Below the pieces are notes generated by a model. That model worked only from the letters and a program-made list of their open reading frames with translations. It was not told the DNA's origin and did no database searches. A stretch of 64,000 bases of DNA, from assembly GCA_030685065.1 (NCBI GenBank), contig JAUXQH010000090.1:54513-118512 (forward strand), in the 5' to 3' direction. Position 1 is the stretch's first letter. The number at the start of each line of letters is the position of its first letter. This document shows, piece by piece, positions 24,546 to 32,294 of this stretch. The stretch is from Pseudomonadota bacterium. Lineage in GTDB: Bacteria; Myxococcota_A; UBA796; SXON01. The position numbers and the translations under genes are program-made.

Positions 24546-27410
24546 TCAGCGCGAGAAGGTAGTGAAGTAGAGCGCCAGCTTCGGCAGGACCAACACCGCC
24601 CAGCTGATGACGAGGATCGGCAGGACCGCACGGCGCGAGTCCGGCATCGTCCGATGGAGCAGGAGGCCGCCGCCGATCAGGGAGATCCCCAGGAGGAGGT
24701 CACCGATGTGGAGGCTCACGGCCCGCACCGGATCCACGGGGAACGGCGCGTGGATGGTGGCGAGCAGATCCATCGACTCCACCGGCGCGGGGAGCCCGCT
24801 GCTCGATGCGATCATCCACAGCGCCGACGTGAGGATGATGGCCACGCCGCTCCGTGGCAGGCGTTGCCAACCCACGGAAGGGTAGAGCATCAACAGCATG
24901 ACGACGGTGTAGGGCACCGCGAGCGCGGTCAAGGACAAGGTGGCGGCCGAGAACGTGAAGTCGACCGCCGGGGACCCACCCCACTTGGGTGCGAGCCCGC
25001 GGGCCAGCCACGACGGGTGGAACGGGCTGCCGACGCCCAGGTGGCAGAGCAGCTTCGTCTCCGAGGTGAACCAGACGGCGGCGAAGGGGATGAGCCAGCT
25101 CGAGATGCGGGCGTGGAGCGGGGCGGCGCGGCTGATCTGGGCGAGCATCTGGGCGAGCAGCACCGCGAAGACGCCGATGATGAGGTCCTGCCGGTGGATG
25201 CTGGCGGCCAGGACGCTGCAGGTCGGGCCGTACCCCGGCGCGCCCATCGCCCAGAAGATCGAGAAGGTCGCCAACGCGATGGCGCCCGTGGTCACCCAGC
25301 GCGTGGCGCTCCAGCCGGCGGCCGCGGCCCGCTCCCACACGATCGCGTAGCCGTGGGTGAACAACCCGAGGCCCAGCGCGGCCACGAAGTTGGCCGTGAA
25401 CGCGGTCTGATAGCCGACGCTCATCGCGAACGCGAGCGCGCAGATCAGCGCCGCCCGCACGCCCAACGCGAACATCGCGGCGGCGAGGCGCTCCTCCCGG
25501 CCCGCCCAGGCCAGGTAGAGGTAGTAGCAGCCCGCGACGGAGAGCACGAAGGCCTCGACGTACCCGGCGGTCGGGGAGAAGAGGAGCCACGCCGAGGAGA
25601 GGAACACGGCGAGGAAGCCGAAGGTGGCCTCGAGCCGCACCAGGCGCTGGGCGATCGAGGGGCTGAACGTGCTCCAGTGGGCGCGCAAGCGGCCGGGCAT
25701 CTGCCTCGCCTTCGGGGACAACGCGAGCGCCACCACCGGCAGCCCGACGTCGAGCGAGGCGATGAACAGCGCGCCCGTGACTTCGAGCGCGCCCGTGGCC
25801 CAGGACGCCAGCAGCCAGGGGCCTACCCAGAGGAGCCGCCAGAGGATCGTCAGGTCGGTCAGGGACGTGAAGCGTTGCCATACGGCGAACAGGTAGATGA
25901 ACCCGATGGGGCTGACCACGGCCATGAGGCTGCTGAAGTTCGCGAGCCGGGCGCCCTCGAGCGCGGGCACCCGCGTCAGGAACGGGAAGAGGGACGGAAA
26001 CAGGACGAACAGGGGGAGCGACAGGTAGAGGAGCCCACCCACCACCCCGAGCCATTCGTACAGCCCGAGGGGTGGCGCGGGGCGAGCCGGCGCCGGCGAA
26101 TAGGGCACCGGGGCGGGCTCCGAGCGGGGCGGCAGGGCGGGGCGGTGCGCCGTAGAGGCGCTCGGCACCGGCTTGGGTGGCATGGGAGACGGGCGCGCGG
26201 ACCCGGGGAGCGTGGGCCCTGCGGTCCCCGCGGCGGCGGCAACCTCCGCGGCCGCGCGCCCATCGAAGTAGGCTCTCGCCGCGCTCCGCCCCGCGGCGAC
26301 CAGCGCTTGCATCCGATCGGCCGACATCTCGAATTCCGTGGCCGTGTACCCCTTGGCGGGGAGCCGGCACACCTCGAAGCTCTGCAAGCACCGCTCGATC
26401 ACGAGCTTGTCGCGGGCGCTCATCATCGTGTCCATCAGCTTCGAGATTCGCAGCACCATCTGGCTCGACGTGATCGTCTCCACGAGGCCGTCCGGCTCCG
26501 ACGGGAGCGTCTCCACGCCGTCGACCTCCTGGTCCTCGTCGATGAGGAACCCGAGGTTCGGGACCGCCATGGGATCCGTTTCTCCCATGATCTCGACGAT
26601 CTCGGCGAGGCCCGAGGTGATCAGGTCGAGCGGAAAGTTCGAGAGGACCCCGCCGTCCACGATGGTGTGTTCCGTGATGTCCTTGCCACGGTAGGTGCCC
26701 CAGGCGTCGAGCCACTTCACCTCCTGCCACACCAGGGGGATGCTCATCGACATGCGCACGGCCCAGCTGACCGGGAGGTCCGGGGTGGTGCGGGCATTGA
26801 AGACGAGCAGCTCCTGACCGTCGATGTCGGAGGCGAGGATCGACAGATCGGCGCCGACGATCTCGAAGAACTGCTTCATCGTGGCCGAACCGAGCCCCGC
26901 GCTACCCAGCCCGGCCGCGCGCAGGGCCGCCGGATCCAGCCTGGTCCCGAGCTCGTCGAGCTGGCTGGTGATCCAGCCGACGAACGCCGTCCCCTCGTAG
27001 ACGCCGCCCCGCTCGAGGAGGGAGAACAACACCCGGAAGCCCTTGAAGCTGACGAGGCCGTCGAGCACCACCTTGTCGAGCGCCGATTCGAGGCGGTCCG
27101 CCACGAACGGCAGGTCGACGCGCTCCAACATCGCCGCGATGGCGCTGTCCCGGACCTGCCGCTCCTCGAACGAGGACGGCACGTCGGCAAAGGACGCGAA
27201 CACGGACCTGCCCTCCGCGTCCTTCTTGCTCAGCTCCCGGTAGAGCCAGCCCGAATCTGCTCCGGCGGCCAGCAGCGTGGCGGTGATCGCCCCGGCCGAA
27301 GTGCCGACGAAGCGACGGGCGGTGTGGCCGCGGGACTCGAACTCCTGGAGGGCGCCGATGAACACGGCGCCCTTGGCGCCGCCACCTTCGAACACGAGGT
27401 CAAACTGCAT
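24546..27410 (-). CDS. Patatin-like phospholipase fused to a polytopic membrane domain
   Basis: The product is 954 aa from ATG 27410, which has a ribosome site (gaggag, 7 bases away). The patatin domain (about 1-330) has the oxyanion loop GGGAKG (9-14), the nucleophile Ser38 in GTSAG and the catalytic Asp252 in VDGG, so all active residues are present. After a Pro/Ala linker (about 395-445), about 10-12 membrane spans fill residues 450-950, with no family that I recognise. Patatins release acyl chains from phospholipids. It is the first gene of an operon with the haem enzyme (10 bases downstream) and the lipoxygenase, which suggests it feeds them substrate. Confidence 0.85.
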   Translation of the reverse strand: MQFDLVFEGGGAKGAVFIGALQEFESRGHTARRFVGTSAGAITATLLAAGADSGWLYRELSKKDAEGRSVFASFADVPSSFEERQVRDSAIAAMLERVDLPFVADRLESALDKVVLDGLVSFKGFRVLFSLLERGGVYEGTAFVGWITSQLDELGTRLDPAALRAAGLGSAGLGSATMKQFFEIVGADLSILASDIDGQELLVFNARTTPDLPVSWAVRMSMSIPLVWQEVKWLDAWGTYRGKDITEHTIVDGGVLSNFPLDLITSGLAEIVEIMGETDPMAVPNLGFLIDEDQEVDGVETLPSEPDGLVETITSSQMVLRISKLMDTMMSARDKLVIERCLQSFEVCRLPAKGYTATEFEMSADRMQALVAAGRSAARAYFDGRAAAEVAAAAGTAGPTLPGSARPSPMPPKPVPSASTAHRPALPPRSEPAPVPYSPAPARPAPPLGLYEWLGVVGGLLYLSLPLFVLFPSLFPFLTRVPALEGARLANFSSLMAVVSPIGFIYLFAVWQRFTSLTDLTILWRLLWVGPWLLASWATGALEVTGALFIASLDVGLPVVALALSPKARQMPGRLRAHWSTFSPSIAQRLVRLEATFGFLAVFLSSAWLLFSPTAGYVEAFVLSVAGCYYLYLAWAGREERLAAAMFALGVRAALICALAFAMSVGYQTAFTANFVAALGLGLFTHGYAIVWERAAAAGWSATRWVTTGAIALATFSIFWAMGAPGYGPTCSVLAASIHRQDLIIGVFAVLLAQMLAQISRAAPLHARISSWLIPFAAVWFTSETKLLCHLGVGSPFHPSWLARGLAPKWGGSPAVDFTFSAATLSLTALAVPYTVVMLLMLYPSVGWQRLPRSGVAIILTSALWMIASSSGLPAPVESMDLLATIHAPFPVDPVRAVSLHIGDLLLGISLIGGGLLLHRTMPDSRRAVLPILVISWAVLVLPKLALYFTTFSR

Positions 27411-27676
27411 GAATCGGCTCCTCGCGAACGCGGTCGACCGGACGACCTGGGTGCGCGCATGTGGCAGAGAGCACGGACGAGTGCAGGGCGTCAATCCCCA
27501 CCGTCCTCGGGGTGCTTCGTCTCGACGCGGAGGTCACCGTACGTGCGGGCGCGTGCGCTCGAATAGCGAGGAGGAACGCCGAGTCACAGGCTCGTGCCAG
27601 GCGTCGGCCCCCGCGTACGACGCTGCCGAGGAGCTCCCGTTCGTCCCCGCGGTTGGTTCAGGCGTGCGGCGCCGCG
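27411..27676. other. Intergenic region upstream of the patatin/haem/lipoxygenase operon
   Basis: These 266 bases lie between the preceding operon's last gene and the patatin start, and should hold the promoter for the three-gene operon. On the minus strand a ttgacg hexamer sits at 27489-27494, about 80 bases from the start codon, but no AT-rich -10 follows at 17 bases. I see no clear terminator hairpin for the upstream operon and no conserved reading frame. Confidence 0.3.
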
Positions 27677-28543
27677 CTACAGCCCGGTGTCGCCCGGCGG
27701 CTCGTCGAACAGAAACGCGGAGGTGGCCCCGAACTCGAGCACCGCGGACAGCTCTGGGCAGGTGCCTGCCTCGTCGGGGTACAGGTCCGCGCTCGACCGC
27801 AACAGGCTGATCGCGAGGTCCTTGATGTCGATGTCGTTGCGGCCCACGAGGAGGCTCACGACGTACTCCACGTCGATGCCGCCGCCGAGGTAGCCGGTCG
27901 CGCCGCCGTCGGCGTCGAGCGTGAACGACACCGCGGCGTCGTGCATCGTCAGCTCGAACGCGAGGTCGAAGATCTGCATCGGGATGGTCAGATCCAAGCC
28001 GCGCGCCTCCACCCGCCCATCCACGAGGGCCAGCCCCTCGATGCGGCTCGGGGTCACGGTCGGATCGATGTCGAACGTCTGCCCGGAGAGGAGCACGCCG
28101 TCGGTGCCGTGGCGAGGGGTGCCGATGCCTTGTACGGCCTCGAGGTGCACACAGGGGTCGTTCTGCCAGTCGTCCACACCCGAGAGGCGGAACAGGAGCA
28201 ACATGTCTCCCGAGTCGATCGCGGCCTGCAGGAGGCCCTCGAGCGCGGCACCCTCGGTCGACTCGAGGATGGGGATGAAGGCGGAGAAGGCGTTGTCGAT
28301 GCCCTCGACGCCCGCGGGGTCCACCAGGTCGGGCTGGTAGCAGCCATCCTCGTCGTCGGCATCGGACACCTCGCCGTCGAGATCGAATCCGATCGACACG
28401 CCGTCGGTTCGGCGGCCGAACGACATCGTACGTACGACGATGGTCTGCTCACGCGCTGGATCAGCGGATGGCTCACATGCGTCGGTGTTGTCGGGGGCGG
28501 CGGGCTCGACCGGCGCGGCACAGGCCAGGAGGAGGGCGATCAT
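27677..28543 (-). CDS. Lipoprotein of unknown function, last gene of the DUF1592/DUF1552 operon
   Basis: The product is 288 aa. The signal (MIALLLACAAP) is short with a lipobox. The body is beta-rich with an acidic N-terminal part (SDADDEDGCYQPDLVDP) and four Cys that could form disulfides. Features such as ALLEGLLQAAIDSGDMLLLFRL and DVEYVVSLLVGRNDIDI recur in lipoproteins found beside DUF1552 genes, but I know no function. Its start overlaps the stop of the DUF1552 gene (ATGA), so it is translated together with it. Confidence 0.6.
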   Translation of the reverse strand: MIALLLACAAPVEPAAPDNTDACEPSADPAREQTIVVRTMSFGRRTDGVSIGFDLDGEVSDADDEDGCYQPDLVDPAGVEGIDNAFSAFIPILESTEGAALEGLLQAAIDSGDMLLLFRLSGVDDWQNDPCVHLEAVQGIGTPRHGTDGVLLSGQTFDIDPTVTPSRIEGLALVDGRVEARGLDLTIPMQIFDLAFELTMHDAAVSFTLDADGGATGYLGGGIDVEYVVSLLVGRNDIDIKDLAISLLRSSADLYPDEAGTCPELSAVLEFGATSAFLFDEPPGDTGL

Positions 28544-29892
28544 GCCTCGATCTCCGAGAGGCCGTCGGTGACGTAGCCATCCCCTTCGCCGTAGGAGGTG
28601 TCGGGGATGTCCATCGCGCGCACGATGGAGAGCATGACCTTGCTCACGTTCTCCTGGGTGTAGGACCGGTAGTGGTAGCCGGTCCGCAAGGCGCCGCAGC
28701 CGCCGCCCGCGAGCACGATGGGCATGTCGTCGACGGCGTGGAGCCGGGCCTCCGACACCTCGGAGGTGGCGAGCACCACGCAGTTGTCGAGCAAGGTGCC
28801 CTCCGCTTCGGGGATGGAGTCGAGCTTCGCCACGAGGTAGGCGAATTCTTCCATCACCTGCAGCGTGATGTCGTGCACCTCCGGCTGGTCGCCGGACTCG
28901 TTGTGGGTCAGGTCATGGTGGCCCGCGGTGGCGCCGTCGAACAGGACGTTGCTCACGGGGTCCGTGACCCAGTGGCCGAACACACGGGTCTGGTCGCAGC
29001 TGAGCGCCATCGCGAGCAAGTCGCAGAGCGCACGGCTGCGTGGGCCGATCTGGGGGCGCCCATCGATGTCGGGGTAGTCGAGCAGCGGCTCGTCCGGCAT
29101 CGAGCAGGACTCGAGGTTCGGGGGGTCTTCCTGGAGCCGCGCCAGCCGTTGTTCGAGCTCTCGGACCCCGTCGAGGTGCTGCTCCAATCGGAGCGCGTCC
29201 GCCGCGCCGACGCGCCCCTTGAGCGTGTTCACGTCCGCCATCACGACATCGAGCACGCTCCGCCGGAGGCCCAGCGTCGGGTCGATGACGCCCTCCTCGC
29301 CGGGCAGGCGGAAGCCCGCGCCGAAGACGCGCTCGAAGAGGGCGTAGGGCGAGGACTCGGGCGGGTTGCGGCTGTTCGGGCCGTTGTAGGAGAGGCCGTC
29401 GGCGCCGGTGGCCGTGGTCTGGAGCGAGCTGTAGATGGTCTGACTGCCGACGAGCCCGGCGAGGTATTGGTCGATGGACGCGCGCGCGAACGTCATCGCG
29501 CCGCCGCTCTCGATCTCCGAGGCGCCGGTGAGCAGCCCCGCGACCCCCGAGGTGTGCGGGGTCACGTTGCCCGTCTTCACCGACATCCCGCTCACCACGG
29601 TGATCTTCGACTTGACCCCCGCGAGCGGGGCGAGCTCCTCGGAGAGCTCCCAGCTCTCGCCCTCGCCCACCGGCAGCCACTGCTCGGGCCGATTGCCGTT
29701 GCCCCAGAAGAACAGGCCGAAGCGCCGCGGGATGACCCCGCCGCAGGTCGCGCCGGCCTTCCGCGTGAGGTCCAGGAACGCCTCGAGGGGCGGCAGGCCC
29801 ACGGTCACCACCGCCCCGCCGAGCAGGCCGCGCAGCACCGTGCGGCGCCCGATCGGGCGCCCGTGGAGATGAAATCGAGAACGCCAGCTCAT
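28540..29892 (-). CDS. DUF1552 family protein with a twin-arginine signal
   Basis: The product is 450 aa. The N-terminus (GRRTVLRGLLGGAVVTVG) is a twin-arginine-like export signal, implying a folded, perhaps cofactor-bearing, periplasmic protein. DUF1552 landmarks are RRFGLFFWGNGNRPEQWLP, SGMSVKTGNVTPHTSG and the late DLTHNESGD…HDITL region with His and Asp that may bind metal. DUF1552 is typical of Planctomycetes and Myxococcota and always sits beside DUF1592-type proteins, as here (ATGA overlap both sides). The biochemical role is unknown. Confidence 0.85.
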   Translation of the reverse strand: MSWRSRFHLHGRPIGRRTVLRGLLGGAVVTVGLPPLEAFLDLTRKAGATCGGVIPRRFGLFFWGNGNRPEQWLPVGEGESWELSEELAPLAGVKSKITVVSGMSVKTGNVTPHTSGVAGLLTGASEIESGGAMTFARASIDQYLAGLVGSQTIYSSLQTTATGADGLSYNGPNSRNPPESSPYALFERVFGAGFRLPGEEGVIDPTLGLRRSVLDVVMADVNTLKGRVGAADALRLEQHLDGVRELEQRLARLQEDPPNLESCSMPDEPLLDYPDIDGRPQIGPRSRALCDLLAMALSCDQTRVFGHWVTDPVSNVLFDGATAGHHDLTHNESGDQPEVHDITLQVMEEFAYLVAKLDSIPEAEGTLLDNCVVLATSEVSEARLHAVDDMPIVLAGGGCGALRTGYHYRSYTQENVSKVMLSIVRAMDIPDTSYGEGDGYVTDGLSEIEA

Positions 29893-31502
29893 TGGAGCTC
29901 TCCTACCTGCCGGAAGCCCGGGCTCGTGGCGATGTCGGCGAGCAGGGGCTTCACGCGGAAGCTGGCCTCCTCGAAGCCCGCGGCGTGCCACTCGACGAGG
30001 GCCTCCTCGCCGTCCGCGATCGTGCGGGCCGTGGCGTAGCGGTACAGGGTCTCGGACAGACAGGGACCGATGCGGTCGTGTTCGGCGACCGCGGCGCCGA
30101 GGTCCACGGGGTCCGCGAAGGCGGCGCCGTCGAGGTCCCCGGAGGCGTCGATGGTGGCGCCGTTCTCCGTGAGACGGGTGGCCGCGAGCCCGTCGAAGTT
30201 CTCCAGACCGAGCCCGATGGGGTCGGTGAGCTGGTGGCACGCGGCGCACGTCGGGTCCGCGAGGTGCGTCGCGATGCGCTGGCGGAGGGTAGGAGAGGTG
30301 GCGTCCGCCTCGGGGATCGACGTGTCGACATCCGCCGGCGGCGCCGGGATTGTCTGACAGAGGAGGATCTCACGGATGAACTTCCCGCGGAGCGTCGCGG
30401 AGCTCGCGGTGGGGTGGGACTGGAGGGCCAGGAAGCTCGCCTGCCCCAGGAAGCCGGCGCGCAGGCCGTCGTCCGCGAGCTCGACCTCACCGAAGCCGGA
30501 CCGGGTCGGCGCGGGGACGTTGTAGAGCGCGGCCAGCACCGGGTCGAGGAAGGCCCGCCGGGTGGTGAAGAAGGTGCGCCAGTCCTCGTCGTAGAAGACG
30601 ATGGCCTCGATGCCGAGCAGCGTCTCCTCGCGCGCGGAGGGGCCTACTTCGGGGCTCATGTGGGTGAACAGCGCGGGGTCCTTGTTCAGGGCGTCGAGCT
30701 GGTCGAGCTCGAGCACCTCGGTGAAGAAGGCGCGGACCCCCTCGTGGGCGCGCGGGTCGGCCAGCAGGCGCTCCACCTGCGCCGAGAGCCCGGCGTCGGT
30801 CACGAGCTCTCCCGCGTCGGCGGCGTCGAGCAGCGTGGCGTCGGGGGTGCTGTTCCAAAGGAAAAAGGAGAGGCGCGAGGCCATCTCCACGCTGGTGTAG
30901 CGGCGCCGGGTGGGGTCTTCGGGGTCCGCCTCGCCGGCCTCCTCTCGATAGAGGAAGGCGGGGGACTGGAGCAGGGTGGCAAGCGCGTACGTGACGCGCG
31001 CGGCGCCGTCGTCGAGGACGGCGTCATCGAGGGTGGACGCCGCCAGATCGCCGATCGCCACGACCTGGTCGACCTCGGCGACCGTCAGCGTACGGCGCCA
31101 CGCGAGGCGGCCGAAGGTGGTGACGAAGGTGCGCAAGCAACCGTCGACCGCGGGGTCGCAGCCGGCGAGCGTGGCGGTGCGCGAGGGATCCGCGGCTACC
31201 TGCTCCGCGAGGCTGTAGGCCGCGGCCTCGTAGCGCTCCACCCCCACCGGGGAGATGGCGGTGACGGCCGCCCCCACCGCGTAGAGGCCGTCGATCGCGG
31301 TGTCCGGCTCGAGGCTGGTCGGCACCACCAGGCCCTCCCCGAGCAGCTCCACCACGACGTTGGCGTACTGCGCCTGGGTCAGCCGGCGGAGGGCCGGGGC
31401 GGCGGGGCTGAGCGCGGGTGCGTCACCGCGGAGGGCGACGGATGCGTCGGGTGGCACGTCCGGGGCGCACGATGCGAGCGCCAGGAGCGTACCCAGCGTC
31501 AT
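29889..31502 (-). CDS. DUF1592/DUF1588/DUF1585 cytochrome-type lipoprotein
   Basis: The product is 537 aa from ATG 31502, giving a lipoprotein signal (LLALASCAP). DUF1587/1595/1592-type regions run through the middle (RLTQAQYANVVVELLG; ASRLSFFLWNSTPDATLLD; HPTASSATLRGKFIREILLC). A CAACHQLTDPIGLGLENFD segment matches DUF1588 and carries a c-type haem motif CxxCH. The C-terminus is DUF1585-like. These proteins form a conserved pair with DUF1552 and are thought to act in the envelope, perhaps in polymer handling or electron transfer; that is not established. First gene of a three-gene operon. Confidence 0.85.
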   Translation of the reverse strand: MTLGTLLALASCAPDVPPDASVALRGDAPALSPAAPALRRLTQAQYANVVVELLGEGLVVPTSLEPDTAIDGLYAVGAAVTAISPVGVERYEAAAYSLAEQVAADPSRTATLAGCDPAVDGCLRTFVTTFGRLAWRRTLTVAEVDQVVAIGDLAASTLDDAVLDDGAARVTYALATLLQSPAFLYREEAGEADPEDPTRRRYTSVEMASRLSFFLWNSTPDATLLDAADAGELVTDAGLSAQVERLLADPRAHEGVRAFFTEVLELDQLDALNKDPALFTHMSPEVGPSAREETLLGIEAIVFYDEDWRTFFTTRRAFLDPVLAALYNVPAPTRSGFGEVELADDGLRAGFLGQASFLALQSHPTASSATLRGKFIREILLCQTIPAPPADVDTSIPEADATSPTLRQRIATHLADPTCAACHQLTDPIGLGLENFDGLAATRLTENGATIDASGDLDGAAFADPVDLGAAVAEHDRIGPCLSETLYRYATARTIADGEEALVEWHAAGFEEASFRVKPLLADIATSPGFRQVGELQ

Positions 31503-31643
31503 CGAGGCGCGGGAAGCGTGGAGGGAGGAAGGCGGCACGACAGGCCAGGCGAACCGGAAGGATAGCAGGAGCCCGACCGTTTGAGGGAGCCCGCCCGCAC
31601 GGGAAGGCTTGCCGCCGCGGCGGCAGCGGGAAAGGTATCCGAG

Positions 31644-32294
31644 ATGTGGTTCCGGCCTGCCCCCTGTCTGCTCCCCGCGGCCCAGCTCCTGCCCGGCCGC
31701 CCCGATGCCGTCCCGGTCCAGGAGCCGCACCACGTGCTCGGCACCCGGCTCGCGCCTCCGTTTCCGGAGGGGTCGGAGGTCGCGACGTTCGGCATGGGGT
31801 GCTTCTGGGGGGCGGAGCGAAAATTCTGGTCGATGGACGGCGTGTGCTCCACCTCCGTGGGCTACGCGGGCGGCGCGACGCCGAACCCGACCTACAAGGA
31901 GGTCTGCTCCGGCCGCACCAACCACAACGAGGTGGTGCAGGTGGTGTTCGACCCCGCGAAGCTGCCCTACGAGGCGCTGCTACGCGTGTTCTGGGAGAGC
32001 CACGATCCGACGCAGGGGATGCAGCAGGGCAACGACGTCGGCACGCAGTACCGCTCAGGGATCTACGTCGCCAACGCGGGGCAGCGCGCGGCGGCCGTGG
32101 CGTCGCGCGCGATGTATCAGCGTGAGTTGACCGCCGCTGGCCTCGGGCCGATCACCACCGAGATCGAGCTCGCGGGCCCGTACTACTACGCCGAGGCCGC
32201 GCACCAGCAGTACCTCGCGAAGAACCCGGGCGGGTACTGCGGGCTCGGGGGCACCGGGGTGTCCTGCCCGATCGGCGTGGCGAAGGTCAGCTGA
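31644..32294 (+). CDS. msrA: Peptide methionine (S)-S-oxide reductase
   Basis: The 216-aa product reduces methionine-S-sulfoxide in proteins. The active-site [11 protein letters not shown] holds the catalytic Cys. [17 protein letters not shown] and [20 protein letters not shown] are standard MsrA segments, and a C-terminal [12 protein letters not shown] has the resolving Cys residues. ATG 31644 is chosen because it follows a purine-rich stretch and gives a normal length. It overlaps the 3' end of the PHP-domain gene by 8 bases. Confidence 0.95.
   Translation: MWFRPAPCLLPAAQLLPGRPDAVPVQEPHHVLGTRLAPPFPEGSEVATFGMGCFWGAERKFWSMDGVCSTSVGYAGGATPNPTYKEVCSGRTNHNEVVQVVFDPAKLPYEALLRVFWESHDPTQGMQQGNDVGTQYRSGIYVANAGQRAAAVASRAMYQRELTAAGLGPITTEIELAGPYYYAEAAHQQYLAKNPGGYCGLGGTGVSCPIGVAKVS

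Noticed and set aside
24402..27566. Long open frame of about 1050 codons on the + strand opposite the patatin gene
   Set aside because: High GC leaves long open frames on the opposite strand of real genes. The encoded sequence is Arg/Gly/His-rich with no domain, whereas the minus strand shows full patatin motifs.
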